Source: Bacteroidota bacterium (GTDB taxonomy: Bacteria; Bacteroidota; Bacteroidia; Bacteroidales; UBA10428). From it: 64,000 bases of DNA. The first letter of the stretch is position 1, and each line of letters opens with the position of its first letter. Shown piece after piece: positions 43,113 to 50,902 of this stretch. The stretch covers positions 1,364,001 to 1,428,000 of the forward strand of contig CP065006.1 in the NCBI GenBank assembly GCA_016699695.1. Direction: 5' to 3'. The translations under genes and the position numbers were made by a program. Under the pieces are notes generated by a model, which saw only the letters and a program-made list of their open reading frames with translations, did not search any database and was not told the DNA's origin.

Positions 43113-43924
43113 CTCCCGAGCAAGGATTCGAATTCGCTCATAAGCCACTGTGATGTAGGGCCTATTTGGCCTTTATGAATGATCCGATGGTCGATACAGG
43201 TAACTGGCAACACCTTTTTAGTGGTACCGGAAAGAAATACTTCATCGGCCGTAAACAATTCGTCGAAAGCAATATCGCGCTCGATACATGGCTCGCCCTT
43301 TTCCTGCAGCAGATCGAGTATAATGCTACGGGTAATGCCTTTCAGCATATTTCTGGCTGGGGTAAATACCTTTCCGTTTTTTACCAGAAATACATTTCCG
43401 CGAGAAGTTTCGCTGACGATACCGGCATTATAGTATAGAACATCGGCAGCACCGGCAAGGTCGATTTCGTGTTGCCAGTATACCAGTGGTAGGTAGTTGG
43501 TCGATTTGGCTTCGGGTAAAAAACGCTGGTACTCTTTGCTGATTAACATAATGCCTGTATTGTAAGTAAAGCGCGTGTCGATAGGCAGAACAAGCGGTAT
43601 AATAAAAAGCTCTGCCGGTATTTCACTTCCGGAAAAAGTATCAATAGGATAGGCAAATAATTTAATATAAAAATCATCTTCCTGGCAACGCTGAATGATT
43701 TCATGAACCAAGGCCTGAAGCTGTTCTGGTGAATACTCAATTTTCAGCCTCATCAAACTCATGGTAGTGAAAAAGCGTTCCAGATGCCGATGGAGATAAA
43801 ATGCTTGTCGGTGCCTTACGCCAAAAAAATCGAAAGCCCCATACCCTCTGTTGGCCGCAATACTACCTGCAGACACTGTTATGGCTTCTGCTTCAATGAA
43901 TTGATGGTAACAATATCCTGTCAT
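43109..43924 (-). CDS. PLP-dependent aminotransferase class IV
   Basis: A 271-residue fold-type IV PLP enzyme. The Schiff-base lysine is K140 in EAKSTNYLP; NRGYGAFDFF, FYLHRHLERF and VSETSRGNVFLVKNGKVFTP (with the cofactor-binding Glu) are the other family blocks. It could be a branched-chain aminotransferase, D-amino acid aminotransferase or aminodeoxychorismate lyase (PabC); sequence length and the short form fit a PabC or D-amino acid type best. No folate gene is adjacent to decide. Confidence 0.82.
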   Translation of the reverse strand: MTGYCYHQFIEAEAITVSAGSIAANRGYGAFDFFGVRHRQAFYLHRHLERFFTTMSLMRLKIEYSPEQLQALVHEIIQRCQEDDFYIKLFAYPIDTFSGSEIPAELFIIPLVLPIDTRFTYNTGIMLISKEYQRFLPEAKSTNYLPLVYWQHEIDLAGAADVLYYNAGIVSETSRGNVFLVKNGKVFTPARNMLKGITRSIILDLLQEKGEPCIERDIAFDELFTADEVFLSGTTKKVLPVTCIDHRIIHKGQIGPTSQWLMSEFESLLGS

Positions 43925-43963
43925 TCTGAATGGGTTTACCTTCCAAAGCTAAGAAGAACTCTT

Positions 43964-44674
43964 CTAAGGAAAAAACCTTATATCGGCTTTGGCAAGTACT
44001 TCCATAAAGGTGATGTATTCAGAAAGTACAATGTCAGGAAAAATTAATTCAGTGGGTTTAACTTTAAACCGGTCCATCGAGGGTTGGCATGCATAAAACT
44101 GTGCACCTAACCTTTCCAATTCTCTGAGTTTCTCCTGCGATGTGATAGGCTCACCGGGCTCATGTCTATTTTGTCCCTTATGTCTAAAAACCGAATTAAT
44201 TCCTCCTTGTTTCTCTTTGTATCCCTGCTCCAGTAATTTTACAGCCGATCCCTGAAAAAAGATGGAGACCTGCATCCCGCTTAGTGCTGCTGCCCAGGCA
44301 AAACCAAGAGGCGATACTAATTCATCGGGTCCATCCTCAGAAACAATGAGCGCAAAATGTTTGTAAACGGGTCCCTGATGATGCTTCACAATGCGGTAGG
44401 TACTTGTCAGGGCATCCTTGTCAAGAAGCAAGGTCTCATTTCCGGTGAGGCTTGCCCAGGCCATCATGTCGTTATGTAAGGCCTGGTAATTATCAACCCT
44501 GAGTTCTAAATAGTCTCCTGTCGATGCACTGTCAAGAATAATAGTAACACTGTTGAGGATGGAGGCAGCCATAATTTTGCCGCTGAAATAGGGAATAACT
44601 TCCCCCGACTGGGCTCTAGCTCCCAATGAACCAAAAATAAATAAAACTCCCAACAGTGCCCGCTTGAGTTTCAT
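43964..44674 (-). CDS. Exported DsrE-like protein
   Basis: A 236-residue protein with a signal peptide (LLGVLFIFGSLGARAQ). The core (about 105-235) shows the DsrE/F fold: HFALIVSEDGPDEL, AAALSGMQVSIFFQG, LRELERLGAQFYACQPSM, and EYITFMEVLAKADIRFF. The cysteine in FYACQPSM is at the position where DsrE proteins carry their active Cys in sulfur transfer. Periplasmic location is unusual for the family but not unknown. It lies 13 bases after the NmrA-like gene in one operon; function in sulfur metabolism is inference. Confidence 0.75.
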   Translation of the reverse strand: MKLKRALLGVLFIFGSLGARAQSGEVIPYFSGKIMAASILNSVTIILDSASTGDYLELRVDNYQALHNDMMAWASLTGNETLLLDKDALTSTYRIVKHHQGPVYKHFALIVSEDGPDELVSPLGFAWAAALSGMQVSIFFQGSAVKLLEQGYKEKQGGINSVFRHKGQNRHEPGEPITSQEKLRELERLGAQFYACQPSMDRFKVKPTELIFPDIVLSEYITFMEVLAKADIRFFP

Positions 44675-44687
44675 ATTCTAAATTATT

Positions 44688-45548
44688 TTAATGATTGGGA
44701 GCTATCCAATTTTGAAGATTTGTTGTAGTGCGTAGGATGGTAACCTCAGGTCCGTACTTATCTTCGCTTTCCGAAATGCCTTCGAAGTATTTTGTAAATC
44801 TGCCAAGAAACCTGAGGGCAGGATTAAAGCTCAGTAGTCCAATAAAACCTATTGCTCCAGCCGACAATCTTACCTTTTTTATACCCGGATGTTTAATCTC
44901 GCAATACCGGCTGAGTGCCTCGTTGTTGGTATACGCTTCGGGCCCAAAAACCACCAGTGTTTTATTAAGAACCTCCTCCGACAAATATGCCACAGCGACC
45001 ATTGCTGCATAGTCTTTTGCCGCGAGCCAATGGTAAGGGTTTTGGTTGTTTCCAAGCATCATGGCTTTGTCATTACGCACAAACAAGGGCAGTGACTCAA
45101 AAAACCACGAAGGTCTGAATATGGTATAGTTAAGTCCACTGGATTTAATAGCCTCTTCGGCCTTGTATTTAGCCCGGATAACTGGAAACCAACTGTTTTT
45201 TTCACTTACCGAAGCCCCGGAGATAAATGTTACTCTTTCAACTCCCTGGCGGATAGCAGCCTCCAGAATATTTCGAGTACCCTGATGCTCTGTTTTTTCG
45301 AATGACTTCATGGAAGGTCCGCCCTGAAGATTGATATGAACTCCATAACAACCATTCAAAGCCTGATCGAGGGATTCCATATTACTGATGTCTCCCTTGA
45401 CAAATTCAAAATTTCCTGGCATCTTGATGCGGGCCTCATCCGGAGTACGTGTAAAAATAAGAACATGAAAACCATTGCTCTTTAAGGCTGCGGCTACTGG
45501 TTTACCGAGCATACCCGTACCGCCAATTACAAGAATTTTTTTCTCCAT
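44688..45548 (-). CDS. NAD(P)-binding NmrA/atypical SDR family protein
   Basis: A 286-residue cytosolic protein with the N-terminal Rossmann motif VIGGTGMLGKPVAAAL (GGTGxxG), VKGDISNMESL, VTFISGASVS and YTIFRPSWFFES. It belongs to the NmrA-like or atypical short-chain dehydrogenase group. The classical YxxxK pair is not conserved, so it may bind NAD(P) as a regulator or act on a quinone or similar substrate. First gene of a two-gene unit with the DsrE-like protein. Confidence 0.85.
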   Translation of the reverse strand: MEKKILVIGGTGMLGKPVAAALKSNGFHVLIFTRTPDEARIKMPGNFEFVKGDISNMESLDQALNGCYGVHINLQGGPSMKSFEKTEHQGTRNILEAAIRQGVERVTFISGASVSEKNSWFPVIRAKYKAEEAIKSSGLNYTIFRPSWFFESLPLFVRNDKAMMLGNNQNPYHWLAAKDYAAMVAVAYLSEEVLNKTLVVFGPEAYTNNEALSRYCEIKHPGIKKVRLSAGAIGFIGLLSFNPALRFLGRFTKYFEGISESEDKYGPEVTILRTTTNLQNWIAPNH

Positions 45549-45718
45549 GGTAAAATCGAATTGTTTAAGTAAAAGTATGTTACCAAAAAGATGAAAAGCA
45601 GCCCTAATCGGTCAAGAAAGGCCAGACACCGGCGAATGAACTAATCTATCTGTTTAAAGAAGTCCAAATTTCAGGTTGCCAGGTTATTGGCATGTAAAAG
45701 GAAATCTGTCCTCAGGAA
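45549..45718. other. Intergenic region
   Basis: Between the divergent NmrA-like gene and the repeat copy. I see nothing gene-like here. Confidence 0.4.
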
Positions 45719-45878
45719 AATGAAGCTCTCAGCAGCAAGCTGACGGGGTATCTGCAAAGGATTTTATTTTATCGCCTCAAGAAGCGGGGTATTTAACTGC
45801 GCACCCGCTTTCATCGGCATTGTTCGACTATAAAATTTCATTTCGTGAACTCATGAAATTTAAGTCTCACGAATAAAT
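45719..45878 (+). repeat. Dispersed intergenic repeat, copy 2
   Basis: Second copy of the element at 6112-6286, same orientation. It lacks the small CCCGAT/ATCGGG palindrome and differs by scattered substitutions and short indels in the middle. The two alternative stems at the right end are intact: 45833-45841 with 45853-45861, and 45842-45848 with 45867-45873. It lies between the NmrA-like and CPBP genes, both on the minus strand. Confidence 0.85.
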
Positions 45879-45922
45879 CTGAAAGTAAGGATTATTGAAT
45901 TTAAGCCTTACTATATCAGAAC

Positions 45923-46552
45923 CTAAAAGGAATGGAAAAAACTAGCCGGACCAATGGTGAAAACCAATAGGCCGTAGAGACTGTGCTCAAGCACAACGAT
46001 CGTAAACGAACGATGCCGCAGGTAGGTAAAAGAGAATAATAGGCTTGCAATGAAAGTAAACACCAATACAACCCAGTTGTTAAAAACAATATGGGAATAG
46101 GAAAACAGCAAGGCATTTACCAGCATGAGCAAGTTTCGGTTGGCAACCAGTCCCTGAAAACGATGGTAAAAGTAAACCCTGAAAACCAATTCCTGGGGTA
46201 TTACAGAAACAAACGGATAGGCCAGTACCGTCATAGCCCATAAACCAGTAGCATGCGCTGGCAAAGCAAAATATTGTGCGGGGTAGAAAAACCAGGTGAA
46301 GGTAAGCAGAAAAATAATCATGAGTGAGGTGCGCCACAGGATCATACGCCAGGCCCTGAAGCCATTCAGTCTGAACTGCCTCTTCTTAAATGTCTTATCG
46401 CGCAACAAGACATACAAAAACACTCCAAACACCAGCAAGAGTGCCACAAATTTTAGTCCGGGATTCTGACTGTATTTCAGTAGCAGAGGTAAACCGATGT
46501 ACAAGAGAAGAAGCTCGAACCAGCGAATTATTTTCAAATGCAACGAAAGCAT
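45923..46552 (-). CDS. CPBP family intramembrane protease homologue
   Basis: A 209-residue membrane protein with six to seven helices and an ABI/CPBP signature. Motif 1 is IPQELVFRVYFYHRF (residues 118-132), where the usual EExxxR reads Q120-E121-xxx-R125; motif 2 is LLFSYSHIVF with H154. Bacterial CPBP proteins act as membrane proteases or as resistance factors. The Q for E change needs caution about activity, although variants of this kind occur in Bacteroidota. A stand-alone gene. Confidence 0.82.
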   Translation of the reverse strand: MLSLHLKIIRWFELLLLYIGLPLLLKYSQNPGLKFVALLLVFGVFLYVLLRDKTFKKRQFRLNGFRAWRMILWRTSLMIIFLLTFTWFFYPAQYFALPAHATGLWAMTVLAYPFVSVIPQELVFRVYFYHRFQGLVANRNLLMLVNALLFSYSHIVFNNWVVLVFTFIASLLFSFTYLRHRSFTIVVLEHSLYGLLVFTIGPASFFHSF

Positions 46553-46794
46553 CTTTAGCAGTTTTTTCCGAAGAGGGTTACCTCCTTTAAGTTAGTAAAT
46601 TTTACGCAGTTCCGATACTATGTGACGCAAATAAAGAGCCATTTAGCAGCTGGTTTTTATATCAGATTTAAAAAAACTTATTTGGACCTGGCTGTCGATA
46701 GGTATACCAGTTTATTTACTGGCAATTGTCTCTCATTTTTTGTACCTTTTATTACTTTTTCAAACAAAAAAACACCTTTTAACACCGAATCATT
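46553..46794. other. AT-rich intergenic region
   Basis: Between the divergent CPBP gene and the 54-residue gene. A TACCTTTT sequence near 46743 resembles a -7 box with one mismatch. Nothing else seen. Confidence 0.35.
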
Positions 46795-46959
46795 ATGACA
46801 AAGAAAAAAATTACCGTGGCGGCCCTGGCCGAAGAACTGAAACTTAGGTTAAACAAAAACCAGTCCATCGACTGCTGCAAGACAGAGCTTTTAAGTCTGG
46901 CCAGCCTTGCTAAAGAAAAGATGGGGAAAGAAATGATCGAAGTGAACTGGAAAGATTGA
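46795..46959 (+). CDS. 54-residue hypothetical protein
   Basis: A short frame, ATG 46795 to TGA 46959, encoding MTKKKITVAALAEELKLR... and ending IEVNWKD. It is basic at the start and strongly helical (AALAEELKLRLNKN, TELLSLASLAKEKMG), has adjacent Cys27-Cys28, and no signal. Codon use resembles neighbouring genes. Near-identical small proteins are not known to me. The lack of a homologue visible here keeps confidence moderate; its helical, coding-like character argues for a real gene. Confidence 0.5.
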   Translation: MTKKKITVAALAEELKLRLNKNQSIDCCKTELLSLASLAKEKMGKEMIEVNWKD

Positions 46960-47255
46960 TCGCGAAACCCCTTTTATTTCATCGTTTTAACTTGATCTTC
47001 AGTAATAGTGCTGTGAACCAGGAAAAATTGACCAGCACTTATTAAACATAAACAATACTGATTCAGCAAATTACACATTGCAGTGGATTCGCTTTCAAAT
47101 TAAATTAAAATTGAAGCAAACAAAAAACTATCGTTTATCGCTGTATTGATAATTGGCGAATCCAAGCCCTTATAGCTATACCGCTTATAACATGCCGTTT
47201 AAATGCCAATTGTATTTAGTCCAAAAAAATATATTCAGGGCTATATTTATTTTTT
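46960..47255. other. AT-rich intergenic region
   Basis: Nearly 300 bases without a gene ahead of the 47287 gene's promoter. I see no RNA gene or strong hairpin. Confidence 0.4.
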
Positions 47256-47263
47256 TAACTTTG
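47256..47263 (+). promoter_or_regulatory. -7 box of the 47287 gene
   Basis: TAACTTTG fits TAnnTTTG, 24 bases before the ATG at 47287. Confidence 0.55.
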
Positions 47264-47286
47264 TTAACTAATCAAAATATTAAAGT

Positions 47287-47718
47287 ATGAAAAAAGTTAT
47301 TTTCGCCAGTCTATTCACCTGCATGTGCTTTGCTGGCAATGTATTTGGTCAGGCCAGAAGTGAATTAAATCTTGGCTTAATCGGTGTTAACTATGAAATC
47401 CCGGTTCATCAAGATATCACAATTGCTCCAGGTGCATCGACTAATTTTGACCTCAACTGGTTTACCGCCAACATTAGAGCAAATTACTATTTTGATAATT
47501 TATTTGGCATAACACATGAGTCTTGGGATGTTTATGGAGGTGTTGGAGCAGGTTATGCATTTTACATTGGAAGTGATAATGAAAGCAGCAATTTCGATAT
47601 AGGTCTGCATGCTGGTGGAAGATGGTTTTGGAATGATAAATGGGGTGTGTATTTTGAACTTGGTGGAGCAAGCACTCAAGGAGCAACAGGTGGAGTTGGA
47701 TTGACTGTTAAATTATAA
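47287..47718 (+). CDS. Small exported beta-barrel-like protein
   Basis: A 143-residue protein with a signal peptide (MKKVIFASLFTCMCFAGNVFG). The mature part has amphipathic strands (FTANIRANYYF, WDVYGGVGAGYAFYIGS, FDIGLHAGGRWFW, WGVYFELGG) typical of small porin-like barrels. The C-terminus is VGLTVKL, without the terminal aromatic residue, so outer-membrane insertion is less certain. Same length and plan as the product of 39719-40150. A long hairpin follows; a single-gene unit. Confidence 0.68.
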   Translation: MKKVIFASLFTCMCFAGNVFGQARSELNLGLIGVNYEIPVHQDITIAPGASTNFDLNWFTANIRANYYFDNLFGITHESWDVYGGVGAGYAFYIGSDNESSNFDIGLHAGGRWFWNDKWGVYFELGGASTQGATGGVGLTVKL

Positions 47719-47727
47719 TCAGATATT

Positions 47728-47773
47728 TTTAAGAAAGTCTTTACTGAAATTAATTTCAGAAGACTTTCTTAAA
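47728..47773. terminator. Long hairpin after the small barrel gene
   Basis: A 21-bp interrupted stem: 14 bp outer (47728-47741 with 47760-47773), then a TA bulge and a 7-bp inner stem CTGAAAT/ATTTCAG with a 2-base loop. It is palindromic enough to act on both strands. There is no separate T-run, but the outer stem carries T/A ends. Confidence 0.6.
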
Positions 47774-47922
47774 CTCATTTCTTTTGCCTTTGTGTGCTAT
47801 TTTAAACCCGAGTTTATTCATTGGGGATAACCAAAGTTTGTAGAACGGTTTTTTTATGTCATGCCCGTTTCTACTAAACTTATAGAGAATTTCTCTCACC
47901 CAGCCACCTTCCTAATTCCTCT

Positions 47923-48492
47923 TTATACCCTTAACGATCCGCGAAAACCCCTTGCACCATAGTAAGATTCTGCTCCATTGTGGTAAACAAACACATGGTT
48001 GTAACGTCTATCGCAAAAAAGAGCGCCTCCAAGTTTTCGAATCTCAGCAGGTGTTGTTACCCAACTCGATGTTTTGGTGTCGAAATTTCCGAGTTGCTGT
48101 AACTCCCTGTATTGCTTTTCTGTAAGTATTTCGATGCCCATTGAAGCTGCCATGTCCATGGCATTGTTCTCAGGCTTGTTTTCTTTTCTTGCTTCCAGCG
48201 CCTCGCGGTCGTAACAAATGCTTCGGCGCCCTTTCGGACTTTCTACCGAGCAATCGTAAAAAATGTATTCGCCGGTTAAGGTATCGAAAGCCACTACGTC
48301 CGGCTCCCCACCGGTGGTTTCCATCGCATAGAGCGACCAGATTTTTTCAGTATCCCCTTCCAGTCTTCTAAGCACATTAACCCATTCTAAGCCTTGATGC
48401 CGGTTCATATTTTTCTCAAAACGGGCTTTCAATGTGATCAACATTTCTCCCTGTTGCTCCATTGTCAGTTGAATTTTGTGATTCTTTGTCAT
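47923..48492 (-). CDS. DUF4256 domain-containing protein
   Basis: A 189-residue cytosolic protein that matches the DUF4256 family along its length: HQGLEWVNVLRRLEG, WSLYAMETTGGEPDVV, YIFYDCSVESPKGRRSICYDREALEARK, GIEILTEKQYRELQQLG, and LFCDRRYNHVFVYHNGAESYYGARGFRG. Function unknown. These proteins are widespread and scattered, often as single genes, as here. Confidence 0.85.
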   Translation of the reverse strand: MTKNHKIQLTMEQQGEMLITLKARFEKNMNRHQGLEWVNVLRRLEGDTEKIWSLYAMETTGGEPDVVAFDTLTGEYIFYDCSVESPKGRRSICYDREALEARKENKPENNAMDMAASMGIEILTEKQYRELQQLGNFDTKTSSWVTTPAEIRKLGGALFCDRRYNHVFVYHNGAESYYGARGFRGSLRV

Positions 48493-48607
48493 GATTTGTT
48501 TTTTTGCTATTCACTTCTGTAGTTAACTGTTTTTTGCTACCCTAGCATGTAGAAAAATTGTTTTGTGGAATTTGCAAATCGTAACCTATCAATCGGTATA
48601 ACTATAT

Positions 48608-50902
48608 TTAGAACGGGTATCCCAAAGAAATGTTCAGGATCAGATTTTCCTTTCGCCAATTGGGATTATCAAAACCAATGTCTTTTACAACCCAGTTGCT
48701 GCCGTTTACCTCGTAAGGGAAACGCAATGGCCAGGCCCAGTCGAAGCGGATGACAAGGGGGTCGAATTTAATCCGTAGCCCCAAACCCGAACTTACTGCC
48801 AGTTCATTTAAAAAATCAGAAGATTGAAACTGGCTACCAGGGCGGGCTTCATCCTCATTGACCAACCAGATATTGCCGGCATCGATAAACATGGCACTGT
48901 GCAACACTCCCCATAAAGGAAAGCGGTATTCAGCGTTTAATTCCAGTTTCAGGTCGCCTGCCTGGTCGATAAAGCCATCCGAATCTGTTTCGGTCTGAAA
49001 AGTACCCGGACCCACCGACCGTGCCTGGAACCCTCTGAGACTGTTCGTGCCTCCCACATAAAACTGCTTGATATAGGGCATTACCACCGAATTGCCATAA
49101 GGCAATCCGGCACCGGCATTGACTCGAAAAGCCAATGAATGCTTAGGCCAAAGACGAATTGTTCGTCGAAAATCCCACACCGTGCGCAGGTATTGGGCAT
49201 AGGGTAGTGTAAACACCTCGTATGGGTCTGTCGTAGATGCCGGCTGCTGCTCCACAAGTTGGGTTACAGCGCCAAGCAATAAGCCGGAAAAATCGAGGGT
49301 GATACCCATAAAAAAGGGTGTATTTAACCGATCGGCCGAGGCGCTGTAATAAAAATCGTAATTGGTACCCAGAATAAACTGCTCTTCAAAACTTCTTCGC
49401 ACCGAAGGATTGCTGTCGAGGTAATCCTGGAATTGTTCGGTAGTCTCTAACAATTTGCTCAGGTTGATGTCCATTGGACTAACGCGGTGACTAACTTTTT
49501 CCGAATGCCGCCAACTATAGCGCAAGGTCGTATTCCAATTTAGCATTTTATACCATTGTACTCTTTCCTGTAAACCCCAACCCAGGTTGATGCTTGTGCT
49601 AGGTAAATTCATGCCTTTCACTCTGTGTAGTTTAAAGGGAAACAAGCGTGGAAACTGCAAGCCGGCATCGACTCTTGCCTCGTAAGACGTATTCCCTACA
49701 AAGCCCTGCCCAATCTGAGTTTCGAACCTGCCACTTGTGCTCAGCTGAAACAACTCGGCGTTTTTAAACGCATTACGCTTGGTAAATGCAAGCTGCAAAC
49801 CCGGACCTGCAAAGTTGTTCGACTTGATGTTGGCATTTAATTCGCCACTGAAAGACATGTTGCTCAGTGGTTCCAAAAGAATATTGGCGTTAAGACGATC
49901 CGAAAGCGAATCGTCTTGTGTGTAGGTGATGTTGACAAACTTATATACCTGCAAGCTACGTATTTGGTTGAGGGTTTTTAGATGCACGTTACGGTTATAA
50001 AGGCTATCAGGGTGCAGGTGAATGGTGTTGATAACCACTTCTGGATTAATGTGTGGATAAGGCGTAAGGTAATCGATGTTTCCTATTCGTTCTTTATTCC
50101 CCACATATCCGGTATCGAGCCTGAAAAAGTCTTTCACAGTGACTGTGTGAATTTTAAACTTGTTGTAAGCTTCTGCAGGGGTTGTTGGCTTCATGCCCAG
50201 AGCAAGGTTAATTTGTTGGGGTTGAGTGAAGGTGTCGGCCTGAAATTCAAAATAGTCGGGACGGAAATAATAATATCCACTGTTCATTAGTGAAAATGCA
50301 ATGCGATTTCTCTCTTCAAGTAGTTGATCGAACTTATAGGGCTGCTTGGTTACGAGCAGGCTTTCTGTATTTAATTGATGCTTAATGGTGGAATCGTGCA
50401 CAGTACCGGAAGGAAGATAACTTTTCTCGCCAATTGCAAACGATGGACCCGTGTAGACATAAAAAATTGCCTGCTTCTGATGGCGGTCCTCCTTGAGTTT
50501 ATATTCTACCCGGGCATTCAGGTAGCTTTGATTAAACAAATGCCCCTCGATAGCCTGACGGATCCGTTCTGTTTTCGTATCGCTATAGAGCACTGGGGGA
50601 GCGCCCAGTTTATACTTTAGCCAATGTTTAAATCCTTTTTCTTTTTTGGGTTCTTTGAATGCATTGTAGATACTCAGCCTGGGGCGCATCCAAAACAACT
50701 TGTTGTTCTGCTTCACAGTAGCGAGACGTTTTGCCTGATAGCTGATATCCGAAAAACCCTTTATAGCCTCTTTCTGCTCTATCTTCACCTCTCCATCCCG
50801 GGCCAGGAATTCTCCTTCGGCTAAATGCCGGGTGCCTGTGCAGCCCTCAAGAATCAGAACTACGAGCATTGCAAAAAATTCTATACGCCTATTCCTGTTC
50901 AC
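48608..50902 (-). CDS. tamL: TamL-type BamA/TamA family outer membrane lipoprotein
   Basis: A 764-residue Omp85 protein. The N-terminus MNRNRRIEFFAMLVVLILEGC has a lipobox with Cys21, which is the feature that separates Bacteroidota TamL from TamA. POTRA-like regions (about 30-340) lead into a 16-strand barrel with the family motif VGGTNSLRGFQARSVGPG (L6 loop VRGF-like) and a terminal strand LILNISLGYPF ending in Phe. It acts with TamB to insert or move material into the outer membrane. Overlaps tamB by 14 bases. Confidence 0.93.
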   Translation of the reverse strand: MNRNRRIEFFAMLVVLILEGCTGTRHLAEGEFLARDGEVKIEQKEAIKGFSDISYQAKRLATVKQNNKLFWMRPRLSIYNAFKEPKKEKGFKHWLKYKLGAPPVLYSDTKTERIRQAIEGHLFNQSYLNARVEYKLKEDRHQKQAIFYVYTGPSFAIGEKSYLPSGTVHDSTIKHQLNTESLLVTKQPYKFDQLLEERNRIAFSLMNSGYYYFRPDYFEFQADTFTQPQQINLALGMKPTTPAEAYNKFKIHTVTVKDFFRLDTGYVGNKERIGNIDYLTPYPHINPEVVINTIHLHPDSLYNRNVHLKTLNQIRSLQVYKFVNITYTQDDSLSDRLNANILLEPLSNMSFSGELNANIKSNNFAGPGLQLAFTKRNAFKNAELFQLSTSGRFETQIGQGFVGNTSYEARVDAGLQFPRLFPFKLHRVKGMNLPSTSINLGWGLQERVQWYKMLNWNTTLRYSWRHSEKVSHRVSPMDINLSKLLETTEQFQDYLDSNPSVRRSFEEQFILGTNYDFYYSASADRLNTPFFMGITLDFSGLLLGAVTQLVEQQPASTTDPYEVFTLPYAQYLRTVWDFRRTIRLWPKHSLAFRVNAGAGLPYGNSVVMPYIKQFYVGGTNSLRGFQARSVGPGTFQTETDSDGFIDQAGDLKLELNAEYRFPLWGVLHSAMFIDAGNIWLVNEDEARPGSQFQSSDFLNELAVSSGLGLRIKFDPLVIRFDWAWPLRFPYEVNGSNWVVKDIGFDNPNWRKENLILNISLGYPF

